DNA of 64,000 nt from Rhizobium sp. R711 (GTDB lineage Bacteria; Pseudomonadota; Alphaproteobacteria; Rhizobiales; Rhizobiaceae), in contig NZ_LOKZ01000034.1 of assembly GCF_002211365.1 (NCBI RefSeq), positions 124,001 through 188,000 of the forward strand, read 5' to 3'. A model generated the notes under the pieces. The model was not told the origin of the DNA, did no database searches, and saw only the letters and a list, made by a program, of their open reading frames with translations. The position numbers and the translations under genes were made by a program. Each line of letters begins with the position of its first letter. Position 1 is the stretch's first letter. Shown here piece after piece: positions 10,589 to 19,663 of this stretch.

Positions 10589-11200
10589 TCACCACATCGT
10601 CTTGGCCGCACGCTCCGGCCATTCGCGATCATAGGTCTCGTAATCGAAATCCCCAGTCGCCGCCTTCAGCATCAACCCGGGGGTCGGCAAGCTCTTCGGA
10701 TCGATGAACGTTGCTGGATTCCAGAGCTCGGAACGGATCAGCGCACGGGCGCACTGGAAATAGACCTCGTCGATCGTGATAGCGATCACCGTCCGCGGAT
10801 GCTTTCCGTCCATCACGAAGCTGGAAAGGACCGCCTCATCGTTGGTCACGACGCCGCGCCCATTGATGCGCATGGTCGTGTTCGAACCGGGAATGAGAAA
10901 CATCAACGCCAAACGCGGATCGCGCACGATGTTGGAGAGCGAGTCGACACGGTTATTTCCGCGCCAGTCCGGCAGGTGCAGCGTCCTGTCGTCGATGATA
11001 CGCACGACGCCACCAATATCGCCGCGCGGCGAGCAGTCGAGCCCTTCGGGACCAACCGTTGCCAGTGCCACGAAAGGCGATGCCTCGATCATCTCGCGAT
11101 AGAGCTGTGTCAGGTAATCCGTCACCTTGGCTACTGATGCCTGCGTCAGCCCGCCGGCATAGATCGCCGCGAGTTCTTCCACCGTTTCAATGATCTTCAT
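10589..11200 (-). CDS. Pyridoxamine 5'-phosphate oxidase-fold FMN protein
   Basis: A 203-residue protein of the split-barrel PPOX class, probably binding FMN. It resembles the DR_2398-type subfamily (probable FMN-dependent enzymes) rather than true PdxH. Visible markers are SPFVALATVGPEGLDCSPRGD and LPDWRGNNRVDSLSNI, typical of the flavin-binding barrel. The start at 11200 has AGGA about 6 nt upstream. The substrate is unknown. It is convergent with the cyclase gene and 46 nt downstream of the hydrolase, possibly in one minus-strand transcript. Confidence 0.82.
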   Translation of the reverse strand: MKIIETVEELAAIYAGGLTQASVAKVTDYLTQLYREMIEASPFVALATVGPEGLDCSPRGDIGGVVRIIDDRTLHLPDWRGNNRVDSLSNIVRDPRLALMFLIPGSNTTMRINGRGVVTNDEAVLSSFVMDGKHPRTVIAITIDEVYFQCARALIRSELWNPATFIDPKSLPTPGLMLKAATGDFDYETYDREWPERAAKTMW

Positions 11201-11249
11201 GATCGTCCTGCCGGGTTTGTCGGGCGGCCTTTAGCTGCCTGGCGTGACG

Positions 11250-12203
11250 TTACAATGACACACGACGGGTCGGAAGATCAAAAAGCGGAATGATCTCAGC
11301 ATCTTTATCGGAACAGACCTCGCCGAGAAAGCCCGCGATCGTATCCAGAACCGGCCGCGCCGCGACAATTCGGCGGTGCCCAAATCCGTTGGCCCAGTGA
11401 AGCCGGACATCATCGCCAGCCGCCGCGTACCGTCGGGCATGGTCGGCGCTCACCTCCTTGTCGTCTTCGGCATGCACGATCAACACCGGGCGCTGGATCG
11501 TGCCGGCGGTCCTGCTCGCGTCGAACTCCTCCACTCGCCGGCCGGTGACACGGCGCACCTCGTTCTCCAAGACTTGCTGCGCCGGCCACCCAAGCCCGAT
11601 CAGCTTGCCGAAATCCTTGAACAGCCAGTGCATTTCGCTCGGCGAGCCGATCAGCACCAGCTTTTGCGGGAGCACGGCAGGCACGCCCGGTAGCAGGCCT
11701 GCCGCCGCCACGACCAGTGCGGCACCGCCGAAAGAATGGCCGATTGCGGCGTCGAACGCGCCGAACCGAACTTCGGCCGCCGCTATTGCCTTCACCGCCA
11801 TACCCATATGGAGCGCCCGCCCCGCTGCGCGGCCGTGGCCGGGAAAATCGATTGCGATCACCTCCGCGCCCGCTGCCGCCAGAGTCGTCGCAAGGTCGGC
11901 CATATAGGCGCTGTTTGATCCCCAGCCGTGCGTCACGAGATAGCGGGGGCGGCGCCCCAAGGCGCCACCATTCAGCCGATAGGCATGCGCCCGCCCGCCG
12001 CCGGCAAGACGAAGCCTGAACCGCTCCGCGCCGGCCAGCTTTGCTATGCCGGCTGCATGCGCGCCCTTCGCCTTCTCGCCCTTGGGCTTTGAGGAGGGTG
12101 TGATGCAGAACAGACGGAACGCCATTTTCCCGGCGATGCGCGGCGAAACCGACTGCAACAAGGAAAATCCGAGGCGGGTGACCTTCAGCGTAAAGTTTGC
12201 CAT
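11250..12203 (-). CDS. Alpha/beta hydrolase
   Basis: A 317-residue serine hydrolase. The nucleophile elbow is GHSFGG with Ser157, an oxyanion region follows YLVTHGWGSN, and the likely acid and His come from HAEDDKEV and GFGHRRIV near the C-terminus. No secretion signal is evident. The start MANFTLK at 12203 is preferred over upstream in-frame codons, which would run through the shared promoter region. The divergent MarR gene begins 45 nt away across a palindromic operator, so this hydrolase is probably the regulated target. The substrate is unknown. Confidence 0.85.
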   Translation of the reverse strand: MANFTLKVTRLGFSLLQSVSPRIAGKMAFRLFCITPSSKPKGEKAKGAHAAGIAKLAGAERFRLRLAGGGRAHAYRLNGGALGRRPRYLVTHGWGSNSAYMADLATTLAAAGAEVIAIDFPGHGRAAGRALHMGMAVKAIAAAEVRFGAFDAAIGHSFGGAALVVAAAGLLPGVPAVLPQKLVLIGSPSEMHWLFKDFGKLIGLGWPAQQVLENEVRRVTGRRVEEFDASRTAGTIQRPVLIVHAEDDKEVSADHARRYAAAGDDVRLHWANGFGHRRIVAARPVLDTIAGFLGEVCSDKDAEIIPLFDLPTRRVSL

Positions 12204-12219
12204 AGTGGGAATCCAATAA

Positions 12220-12235
12220 TGTTCAACACTGAACA
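12220..12235. promoter_or_regulatory. Palindromic operator, probable MarR binding site
   Basis: TGTTCA-ACAC-TGAACA is a perfect 6-4-6 inverted repeat in the 45-nt gap between the hydrolase and the marR-type gene. A further TGAAC occurs at the start of the regulator gene. Position and symmetry fit autoregulation by the adjacent MarR protein. Confidence 0.6.
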
Positions 12236-12248
12236 ATAAAGTACAACG

Positions 12249-12716
12249 ATGAACAAAAATCAATCCCTGCCCTGGGATCATCCGCGTTTCCGCAGCTGGA
12301 TCAACGTCGCCCGCGCCTGCCAGCTCATGCAGCAGTCGCTCGGTCGCTCGCTATCTGAACTCGATATCAAGACCCCGCATCTCGATATTCTGATCAACCT
12401 CTATCGCTTCGAAGGCATTTCCCAGCAGGAGCTCGCCCGCAAACTGCTGGTCGGGCGCTCGAACATGAGCATGCTGCTGCCGCAGATGGAGAAGCGCGGC
12501 CTGATCGAACGACGCGGCGACGCAAAAGACAAGCGTGTGCTACGCCTCTTCCTGACCCAGGAAGGGCGCGAAGTCACCGAAAAAGCCATGATCATTCAGA
12601 CTGACCTAATCGAGCGCGTGCTTTCCCCCGAACCGATCGAGCAATGCATGGCGATGGCGGACTCGATGGAGCGGATTATCCGCGTGCTGCAACGGGATCT
12701 GGTCGACGAAGATTGA
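12249..12716 (+). CDS. MarR-family transcriptional regulator
   Basis: A 155-residue winged-helix dimeric repressor type. The central DNA-binding part reads FEGISQQELARKLLVGRSN (helix-turn-helix), followed by a wing with ERRGDAKDKRVLRLFLT, the usual DxR-containing MarR wing. It diverges from the hydrolase gene over a perfect palindrome that it likely binds, repressing both genes until a phenolic or other ligand is present. That regulation is inference. The ATG start has little ribosome-site support. Confidence 0.9.
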   Translation: MNKNQSLPWDHPRFRSWINVARACQLMQQSLGRSLSELDIKTPHLDILINLYRFEGISQQELARKLLVGRSNMSMLLPQMEKRGLIERRGDAKDKRVLRLFLTQEGREVTEKAMIIQTDLIERVLSPEPIEQCMAMADSMERIIRVLQRDLVDED

Positions 12717-12718
12717 CA

Positions 12719-13909
12719 TCAGTCAACTGTATGACCGACTGCCTGGCCAGCGAGGGACTTGTACTCCCAGGCGGCCACGATAATCAGCACTGCCGTCGCG
12801 AGAACGCCGGCAAGGTAGAGCTCGATAAATGGCGCAATGAAAGCGAGCAGAATCAGGAGCACGAGGCCGGCCAGATGCGAGAGCGGCAAACGCCCGCTGG
12901 TCGCCCCCTTGAACCAGAGATTGCCCGCCAGAAACAGTCCCGAGCCGCCGAGCACCGAGGCAATCACGCCGAGGTCGCCGGTTTCATGCGGGTGCGAGAA
13001 CATGAACTCAACCGCAACGGCGTGAACGATGATCCCCGCCAAAATCGGGATATGGGCATAGGTGAAGGCCTGCCGTGCGAGGCTTCCCGGCGTTTCGTCG
13101 TGCTCGATCCGATGCGCCGCCCGCTCGTGGCCGAAGCGGAAATAGAGCCACCACATGGCGACGGTCCCGACGAAACCCGTGGCGAATACCACCGCTGTCA
13201 GCAGCGAAAACGGCAACTCGGAGAATGTACGGCCGGAGACGAGAATCGCTTCACCGAGGCAGATGATAACGAAGAGCGCGCAACGCTCGGCCATATGCGC
13301 GCCGGACACATCCCAGTCGGAAGCAGTTGACTTGCCAAGCCCGGGTACGACAAAGCCGCTCGCCGGCCCCGCGTACTCGATCGCAAGCGCGATCAGCCAG
13401 GCAATCAGCCGCGCGTCGTGCTCTAGAATGCCACCGGCAATCCAGAATATGCCGGAAACGGTCAACCAGGTGCTGATGCGCAGAAAATTGCGGTAGTTGG
13501 AAGCACTCGCCTGTTTGACGGCATAGGTCGTGAAGAGCGACCGCCCGACCTGCATCAGCACATAGGCGCCAGCAAAAAGAAGACCTTTGTCACCGAAGGC
13601 TTCCGGAATGGACGCGGAAAGAACGAGGCCCAGCAACATCAACACGACGAGCATACCGCGAACGGGCATCTTGTCGGGATCGAGCCAGTTGGTAACCCAC
13701 GCCGTGAAGATCCACACCCACCAGACGGCGAAGGTCATCAGTCCAGCCTCAAGCGCTCCGAGGGGCGTATAATGCGCCGCCAAGGCATGCGAAAGCTGCG
13801 AAATCGAGAAGACGAAAACGAGATCGAAAAACAGTTCGAGAAAAGTGACCCTGCTCCCGCCTGGACTACCCTTCGCGCGCAGCCAGTTTCGTTTCTTCGT
13901 TCCCGTCAC
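12719..13909 (-). CDS. Low temperature requirement A (LtrA) family membrane protein
   Basis: A 396-residue polytopic inner-membrane protein. The family hallmark VTFLELFFDLVFVFSISQL occurs near residue 21, followed by about ten to twelve hydrophobic helices. The family is named from a Listeria gene needed for cold growth; its biochemical role is unknown. The start is GTG at 13909 with GGGGTG just upstream; no in-frame ATG is available nearby. It converges with the MarR gene, their stops only 2 nt apart, and no terminator is visible between them. Confidence 0.9.
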   Translation of the reverse strand: MTGTKKRNWLRAKGSPGGSRVTFLELFFDLVFVFSISQLSHALAAHYTPLGALEAGLMTFAVWWVWIFTAWVTNWLDPDKMPVRGMLVVLMLLGLVLSASIPEAFGDKGLLFAGAYVLMQVGRSLFTTYAVKQASASNYRNFLRISTWLTVSGIFWIAGGILEHDARLIAWLIALAIEYAGPASGFVVPGLGKSTASDWDVSGAHMAERCALFVIICLGEAILVSGRTFSELPFSLLTAVVFATGFVGTVAMWWLYFRFGHERAAHRIEHDETPGSLARQAFTYAHIPILAGIIVHAVAVEFMFSHPHETGDLGVIASVLGGSGLFLAGNLWFKGATSGRLPLSHLAGLVLLILLAFIAPFIELYLAGVLATAVLIIVAAWEYKSLAGQAVGHTVD

Positions 13910-13934
13910 GCATTCACCCCGTGAGTGTTGTTTT

Positions 13935-14309
13935 TTACCGCGGCTTCTCGGAGGTGTCGCGACTCATGCCCTTTTCGCGCAGCTCTTCCTCGTATGCGGC
14001 GAAGAGTTCTTCGCCGCGTTCGCCGAGTTCGCGCAAATAGGTCCAGGTGTAGATACCCGTATCGTGCATGTCATCGAAGCCGATGCGCACCGCATAGTTG
14101 CCGGTCGGCGTCAGCGAGATGATGGCGACATTGCGCTTGCCAGGCACCGTCACCTTCTGCCCCGGCCCGTGCCCCTGCACTTCCGCCGATGGCGAAAGCA
14201 CGCGCAGCATTTCGGCGGAAAGATCGTAACTCTGCTCGTCGTTGAACGTGACGACGAGGTGCTGCCGATCTTTCGAAACTCTGAGTTCAGTCGGCCAGAT
14301 ATCGCTCAT
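13935..14309 (-). CDS. DUF971 protein (GBBH-like N-terminal domain)
   Basis: A 124-residue cytoplasmic protein matching DUF971, a small domain also found at the N-terminus of gamma-butyrobetaine hydroxylases and fused to Mrp/ApbC Fe-S carriers. Markers are WPTELRVSKDRQHLVVTF at the start and IGFDDMHDTGIYTWTYL near the end. The ATG at 14309 follows an AAGGGGA site 8 nt upstream and is better than the upstream codon at 14333. It diverges from moaA across about 134 nt. A supporting role in metal or Fe-S biology is possible but not shown. Confidence 0.85.
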   Translation of the reverse strand: MSDIWPTELRVSKDRQHLVVTFNDEQSYDLSAEMLRVLSPSAEVQGHGPGQKVTVPGKRNVAIISLTPTGNYAVRIGFDDMHDTGIYTWTYLRELGERGEELFAAYEEELREKGMSRDTSEKPR

Positions 14310-14443
14310 GATCCCATTCCCCTTCAAAATCACGAGTAGGCAATGATGCTTGGCGAGGCAAGCTCAATTTGTCGTGCCCAGAACGCGTTTCCCTTGACGC
14401 GACAATGGCATATACGCACATTAGTAGCATTGCGGAGGTATTC

Positions 14444-15490
14444 GTGAACAGCAACGTCGGAACGACAGGCAACGCATCGCCCCTCGTTGCAGAGGCGAAA
14501 CAGATGATCGACCCGTTCAAGCGGGCCGTGACTTATCTGCGCGTCTCCGTGACCGACCGCTGTGATTTCCGCTGCACCTACTGCATGGCCGAGCACATGA
14601 CCTTCCTGCCGAAGCAGGAGCTCTTGACGCTCGAGGAACTGCACCGGCTCTGTTCCGCCTTCATCGCCAAGGGCGTCCGCAAGCTGCGGCTCACTGGCGG
14701 CGAGCCGCTGGTGCGCAAGAACATCATGTATCTGGTGCGCGAACTCGGCAAGCAGATCGGCTCCGGTCTCGATGAACTGACGCTGACCACCAACGGCTCG
14801 CAACTCTCCCGCTTTGCCGACGAACTCTATGATTGCGGCGTGCGCCGCATCAACGTCTCGCTCGACACGCTTGATCCCGACAAATTCCGCCAGATCACCC
14901 GCTGGGGCGATTTTCACAAGGTGATGGACGGCATCGAGGCGGCCCAGAAGGCTGGCCTCAAGGTCAAGCTGAATGCCGTGGCGCTGAAGGACTTCAACGA
15001 TATCGAAATGCCTCAGATGATCCGCTTCGCGCACGGCCGCGGCATGGATCTGACCGTCATCGAAACCATGCCGATGGGGGAGATCGAGGAAGACCGGACC
15101 GACCGCTACCTGCCGCTGTCAAAGCTCCGAGCCGATCTCGAGCAGCAGTTCACCTTGTCGGATGTCGGCTACCGCACTGGCGGTCCGGCCCGCTATGTCG
15201 AGGTCAAGGAAACTGGCGGCCGGCTCGGCTTCATCACCCCGATGACGCATAACTTCTGCGAGAGCTGCAACCGCGTGCGGCTGACCTGCACGGGCACGCT
15301 CTACATGTGCCTCGGCCAGAACGACGCCGCTGATCTCCGCGCCGCTGTCCGCGCCACTGATGACGACGGGCTGCTCTATGCTGCGATCGACGAGGCGATC
15401 TCACGCAAGCCAAAAGGCCACGATTTCATCATCGACCGTACTCACAACCGCCCCGCGGTTGCCCGCCACATGAGCGTCACCGGTGGGTGA
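14444..15490 (+). CDS. moaA: GTP 3',8-cyclase MoaA (molybdenum cofactor)
   Basis: Radical-SAM enzyme converting GTP to 3',8-cyclo-GTP, the first step of molybdopterin synthesis. The N-terminal cluster motif CDFRCTYC provides Cys40, Cys44 and Cys47. The C-terminal cluster ligands are Cys272, Cys275 and Cys289 (CxxC-x13-C), and the chain ends in the functionally important Gly-Gly tail. A GTG start at 14444 with GGAGG 5 nt upstream gives 348 residues, the family length; the ATG at 14369 would add an unrelated 25-residue extension. mobA and mobB lie 2-3 kb downstream. Confidence 0.96.
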   Translation: MNSNVGTTGNASPLVAEAKQMIDPFKRAVTYLRVSVTDRCDFRCTYCMAEHMTFLPKQELLTLEELHRLCSAFIAKGVRKLRLTGGEPLVRKNIMYLVRELGKQIGSGLDELTLTTNGSQLSRFADELYDCGVRRINVSLDTLDPDKFRQITRWGDFHKVMDGIEAAQKAGLKVKLNAVALKDFNDIEMPQMIRFAHGRGMDLTVIETMPMGEIEEDRTDRYLPLSKLRADLEQQFTLSDVGYRTGGPARYVEVKETGGRLGFITPMTHNFCESCNRVRLTCTGTLYMCLGQNDAADLRAAVRATDDDGLLYAAIDEAISRKPKGHDFIIDRTHNRPAVARHMSVTGG

Positions 15491-15511
15491 CGCCCACTGA
15501 ATTCAAGCAGA

Positions 15512-16282
15512 TCAGGTCCGGTTGATCGATACTCCGCCATCGGCCAGCATGGACGTGCCGGTCACAAAACTTGCCAGATCCGATCCCAGGAAAAGAGCCG
15601 CTTTGGCAATCTCCTCCGGCTGCGCCAGTCGTTTCAGCGCATGCAGGCCATGGATGAACGCGACCAACTGCATATCCGGATTCTCGGAGTTTGCCGGGTT
15701 CATCGCGGTATCGGTACCTCCAGGCAGCAACGCGTTGACGCGGATGTTTTTCGGACCGAGTTCGGCTGCAAGCACCTGCACCAGGCCGGTCAGCCCCGCC
15801 TTGCTCGCAGCATAGGCACCCATCCCTGGCATTCCCGCCGTATGGCCGACGAAAGTCGAGGTGTAGACGATCGATCCGCCGCCGCGAGCAATCATCGCCG
15901 GCACCTGGTATTTCGCCGCCAGAAACGCACTGGTCAGATTGACCGCCAGCATTTCGTTCCAGCCTGCCAAGGATAGATCAACCATCGGCGCTGACTCGCC
16001 GGTGCTGCCTGCATTGTTAAAGGCGACATCAAGACCACCGAAACGCTCGACAGCCACCTCGACCAGCCGTCTGTTCAAAGCCTCCTCGCGCACGTCACCG
16101 GCAACAGCAAACGCCTCGCCACCGGCATCCGCGATTTCTTCGACCAGCATACCGAGTTCGGCCTCGCGTCGCGCTGCAACGACCAGTCGCGCGCCTTCGG
16201 CTGCAAAGAGTTTGGCCGCCGCCCGGCCGATACCTGAGCTCGCACCGGTTATAATCGCAACCTTGTCATCCAGATATCTCAT
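15512..16282 (-). CDS. Short-chain dehydrogenase/reductase (SDR)
   Basis: A 256-residue classical SDR using NAD(P). The cofactor loop TGASSGIGRAA is at residues 12-22, NNAG follows near residue 89, and the catalytic YAASK is near residue 155. The cofactor-specificity region has AARREAEL after strand 2, compatible with NADP. The ATG at 16282 has GGAGG 8 nt upstream. It is convergent with moaA and has no clear pathway partner. The substrate is unknown. Confidence 0.9.
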   Translation of the reverse strand: MRYLDDKVAIITGASSGIGRAAAKLFAAEGARLVVAARREAELGMLVEEIADAGGEAFAVAGDVREEALNRRLVEVAVERFGGLDVAFNNAGSTGESAPMVDLSLAGWNEMLAVNLTSAFLAAKYQVPAMIARGGGSIVYTSTFVGHTAGMPGMGAYAASKAGLTGLVQVLAAELGPKNIRVNALLPGGTDTAMNPANSENPDMQLVAFIHGLHALKRLAQPEEIAKAALFLGSDLASFVTGTSMLADGGVSINRT

Positions 16283-16487
16283 GTCGGAACCTCCACTTGT
16301 TGTTTGCGGCATTCCAAATTTTCAGACATCCGCCCGAGCAGCCACCCGTTTCCTGCTCGCGTCTGCGCACGCACCGCCTGCGTTATTGTGCACTGCGCAA
16401 CCGAATTATCTCGACTGTGTCTTTCGCTCGATACCCAGGCCGCGAGGCACCCTCTACAAGGACGTGTACGAGAATCGGAATATCGAC

Positions 16488-17396
16488 ATGCCGCGGTCCC
16501 GCAATACCCAGGGCGCCATCTACATGAGTTCGGCCATGGCCGGATTTTCTTGCAGCGACGCACTTTCCAAATCAGTCATCGCCTACATGAATGCCGGCCA
16601 GATCATGTGTCTGCGTGGCCTGTTCACGAGCATCTTCGTCTACGTGATCGCGCGCCGCATGGACGCGCTGCGTCCGTGGGGACTCGTATTGAAGCCGATG
16701 ATTATCGTCCGAGTCATTTGCGAGATATTGGCAGCGGTGACTTACATTACCGCCCTTGGCATGATGCCGATCGCGAACGCATCGGCCATCCTGCAGTCGC
16801 TGCCGCTGGTCGTCACTTTCGGTGCGGCGCTGTTCTTTCGCGAGCCCGTCGGCTGGCGTCGCTGGTCAGCCATTCTTGTCGGCCTGATCGGCGTTCTGAT
16901 TATCATTCGACCGGGACCAGAGGGTTTCACGGCCGCAGCCCTCCTCTGCGTTGGTAGCGTCCTCACCACGGCCGGTCGCGACCTCGCCACCCGTGGCATT
17001 GGCCCTGAGATCCCATCGCTGATGATTACCGTCGTTACAGCCGTCTCCGTGACGATCGTTGGTGCGTTGCTGACGCCGCTACTCGGCGGGTGGGAGCCGG
17101 TCAGCCTGAGCTCGCTTTCCCACCTTTTGCTCGCCGCCATTCTTGTCCTGATCGGCTATCAGTCCGTCATCATGGCAATGCGAACCGGTGAAATCTCCTT
17201 CGTGGCGCCCTTCCGCTACACCAGCCTGATTTTCTCGACATTGCTGGGCTTCGTCTTCTTTGCGGAGTTTCCCGATCTCTGGACACTTGCAGGTGCCGCA
17301 GTGGTCATAGCGTCCGGCCTCTACACGTTCTATCGTGAGGCCAAGCGCCACGTGCCGCCGGTCGCCCAGGAGTCGGAGCCGAGAACACCCGTCTGA
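16488..17396 (+). CDS. EamA/DMT-family membrane transporter
   Basis: A 302-residue protein with about ten hydrophobic helices arranged as two EamA halves, typical of drug/metabolite exporters (S-adenosylmethionine-uptake or RhaT-like subgroups have the same plan). The first half ends with a helix carrying MPIANASAILQSLPLVVTFG, a common EamA signature. The frame is open much further upstream, but ATG 16488 precedes the first helix and has GGA 8 nt before it; GTG 16464 is the alternative. Its stop overlaps the mobA ribosome site, so it is probably cotranscribed with mobA-mobB. The cargo is unknown. Confidence 0.82.
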   Translation: MPRSRNTQGAIYMSSAMAGFSCSDALSKSVIAYMNAGQIMCLRGLFTSIFVYVIARRMDALRPWGLVLKPMIIVRVICEILAAVTYITALGMMPIANASAILQSLPLVVTFGAALFFREPVGWRRWSAILVGLIGVLIIIRPGPEGFTAAALLCVGSVLTTAGRDLATRGIGPEIPSLMITVVTAVSVTIVGALLTPLLGGWEPVSLSSLSHLLLAAILVLIGYQSVIMAMRTGEISFVAPFRYTSLIFSTLLGFVFFAEFPDLWTLAGAAVVIASGLYTFYREAKRHVPPVAQESEPRTPV

Positions 17397-17403
17397 GGCA
17401 ACA

Positions 17404-18036
17404 ATGAACGATTTTGTGCTCGATAGATCCAATATACCGGGTGTCGTGCTCGCGGGCGGGCGTTCCTCGCGCATGGGCCGCGACAAAGCCTCCGTACGCC
17501 TCAGCAACCGCACCTTGCTGGAGCGCGTCGTCGAACAGCTTGAGCCGCAGGTGAATACCTTCGCCGTCAACGCCGACGCGACACCGGAGAATTGCCGGCA
17601 TTTGTTCATTCCTGATATAATTCCCGGCAAAGCGGGACCGATGGCCGGCATCCACGCCGCGATGGCCTACGGCGCGACGCTCGGGGGGGTGACGCACGTG
17701 GTCACGGTTTCTGTCGACAGTCCATTCTTTCCTGGCGACCTCGTCGATTGGCTCGCTGCCGCGATCGATGCGCACGATAAAATCGCTATTGCTTCCTCGG
17801 AGGGCCGCAGCCATCCGGTGTTCGGCTTATGGCCCGTCGCTCTTGCCGATGAGCTGGCATCTTGGATCGCTACCGATGAAAAACGCCGCGTTCGGGACTT
17901 CCTCTTACGGCATAACGTTACGGAAGTTGCCTTTCCCCTACGCCCGACTCGGGCGAGCCTCCTCGATCCGTTTTTCAACGTCAACACGCCCGACGACCTC
18001 GCAGAGGCGGAACGCTGGCTCAAGGTACTGGTATGA
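17404..18036 (+). CDS. mobA: Molybdenum cofactor guanylyltransferase MobA
   Basis: Transfers GMP from GTP to Mo-molybdopterin, forming the bis-MGD precursor used by DMSO-reductase family enzymes. The 210 residues carry the nucleotidyltransferase signature LAGGRSSRMGRDKA near residue 15 and the acidic metal motif VSVDSPFF near residue 100. The C-terminus has FFNVNTPDDLAEAE, typical for MobA. The ATG at 17404 has GAGG 5 nt upstream, formed across the stop of the upstream transporter. It overlaps mobB by 4 nt, indicating translational coupling. Confidence 0.95.
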   Translation: MNDFVLDRSNIPGVVLAGGRSSRMGRDKASVRLSNRTLLERVVEQLEPQVNTFAVNADATPENCRHLFIPDIIPGKAGPMAGIHAAMAYGATLGGVTHVVTVSVDSPFFPGDLVDWLAAAIDAHDKIAIASSEGRSHPVFGLWPVALADELASWIATDEKRRVRDFLLRHNVTEVAFPLRPTRASLLDPFFNVNTPDDLAEAERWLKVLV

Positions 18037-18551
18037 TGGACAAACCGAAGGTCTTTGGAATCGCGGGTTGGAAGAACTCCGGCAAGACCGGCTTGGCCGT
18101 CCGGCTCGTCGAGGAATTCACCAGCCGTGGCTACAGCATTTCCACGATCAAGCACGCCCATCATGATTTCGACATCGACAAGGTCGGTGCCGATAGCTAC
18201 CGCCACCGGCAGGCTGGAGCTCACGAAGTCACCATCGTTTCCGGGACGCGCTACGCCATCATGCACGAGTTGCGCGGCGCCCCTGAGCCGACGTTCGATG
18301 AAATCCTTGGCCGCATTGCGCCCTGTGACCTCGTGTTGATCGAGGGCTACAAGCGCGAGCCGATCCCGAAGATTGAAGCCAGGCGGCTCGAATCCACCAA
18401 CCGGGAACCTCTCGCACCGACCGATCCCTTCATCGTGGCCATCGCAGCCGATCACCCGGTTGCCGAAGGTTTTCTACCGGTGTTCAATCTTGATGATACC
18501 CAGGCGATCGCAGACTTCATTTCAGGAATAGTGCAACTGCCTGCAAAATAG
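18033..18551 (+). CDS. mobB: Molybdopterin-guanine dinucleotide biosynthesis protein MobB
   Basis: A 172-residue GTP-binding accessory factor that supports MobA. The P-loop GWKNSGKTGLAVRL is near residue 8, and the family elements IKHAHHDFDIDK and DLVLIEGYK follow. Two adjacent ATGs (18033 and 18036) occur at the overlap with the mobA stop. The gene order mobA-mobB is the usual one. After its stop the sequence loses coding character for over 200 nt. Confidence 0.94.
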   Translation: MMDKPKVFGIAGWKNSGKTGLAVRLVEEFTSRGYSISTIKHAHHDFDIDKVGADSYRHRQAGAHEVTIVSGTRYAIMHELRGAPEPTFDEILGRIAPCDLVLIEGYKREPIPKIEARRLESTNREPLAPTDPFIVAIAADHPVAEGFLPVFNLDDTQAIADFISGIVQLPAK

Positions 18552-18784
18552 AAAAGCTTGTTGCGAGGGAGCAATGACCTACTACGGCTCCGAAAGACAG
18601 CAGCGCTTGCAGCGTCAATCCGACGAGGCGCAGGGTCTTCACGTAAGCTACAAGGGCGCAGGATGCTAACCAATCCTGGAGCACTTGGTTCCGTCGAGTG
18701 GAGGCGGTACCCGCAACTGGGTGAACTGGCAGTGACGCATCGCGACGACAAACCGAGCAGGAGCAACCAAGCAAGGTTCGATAG
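18552..18784. other. Intergenic stretch with no supported gene
   Basis: Between mobB and the degraded unknown gene. There is a 31-codon ATG frame at 18574-18669 with an AGGGA just upstream, but nothing else supports it. The minus strand has a hydrophobic open frame without a ribosome site. I see no RNA gene or repeat. Confidence 0.4.
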
Positions 18785-19563
18785 ATGACAATGCTCGTTG
18801 CTTCCATGGACCATAGTCCTCAGGAGATTCCAAACGATCGTGAGGGCTGGCATACGACAGTCCTTTTGGTATCTGAACGTGCCGAACAGTGGGGATGGGG
18901 CAACACGCTAGGGCCATTGTTGAACCGCCAGGGTAAGACTTTGCGGAAATGGGCGGCCAAACGCAACGACCGATACCGGGAAGAATTCCGCAAGCAGTTC
19001 CCCATAACGCTTGCCAACAGCGAGGTCTTTGGTCTCGCTTTCAGCGTGAAAGGCGGCACAGTTACAGATTCACTTTCTGCGTTGATCCCAACCCGGGCTT
19101 AAGCCGGCACATTTTGACTTCCGGACACAAAGTCTCGGCCGTCGGCTTAGCGTCAAGCCGTGAGTTCACGATCTCGTCCGTGCAAGCTGCGTACGTCGTC
19201 TACCTTCTATATTTTATCTGTAGAATGCATGCTCTGAATATTAATCAAATGCGAGACGAGGCTGGACGTCCTCTCTCGTATTGCGATTGGCAGATTAGCC
19301 CTGATAACTTTCCGCTTGGGGCGACGGGACCGATGGCCGAATTGTTTTCCATAGCCGCTAACAGCGCTTCGGGCCTGCGTCTAATACGCGGCAATTTCCG
19401 TGTATCGACAAACCTCCAAGGTGACCCTGGGGCAGAGGTCTGCGACAACGTTGCTGGTATGCTGCGGCAAGATTTACAGCGAAAGGTCTGCGACGTTGAT
19501 CTCGCCCCAAAACCTAGGATTGGCGCGCTTTACTGGGAAATCCATTCACGCGCTGAGAAATAA
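18785..19563 (+). pseudogene. Unknown accessory gene, apparently split by one frameshift
   Basis: Two overlapping plus-strand frames look like halves of one protein of about 250 residues. The first (from ATG 18785, or 18806 giving MDHSPQE) runs to a TAA at 19100-19102. The second frame takes over around 19080-19105 and runs to 19563. The first half is polar and basic (LRKWAAKRNDRYREEFRKQF). The second has a hydrophobic helix (AAYVVYLLYFICRMHALN) and a C-terminal EVCDNVAGMLRQDL. Base composition is lower in GC than the neighbours and codon use differs, suggesting acquisition by transfer. I do not recognise the family. It could be a real pseudogene or a sequencing error. Confidence 0.45.
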
Positions 19564-19663
19564 AAGTCCACGTCGACTGCAACACCGGTCGCCCACGCCG
19601 CTTTGCGAATTAGGGCTTCGGTCGCAGCCCACATAAAAGCGAGCCCAAAACCGCTGCGTGCGG

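Noticed and set aside
18574..18669. 31-codon ATG frame after mobB with an AGGGA just upstream
   Set aside because: Too short, spacing only 3-4 nt, and no recognisable protein feature.
18517..18807. Minus-strand hydrophobic frame overlapping the end of mobB
   Set aside because: It overlaps a well-supported gene, has no ribosome site and reads like a shadow frame.
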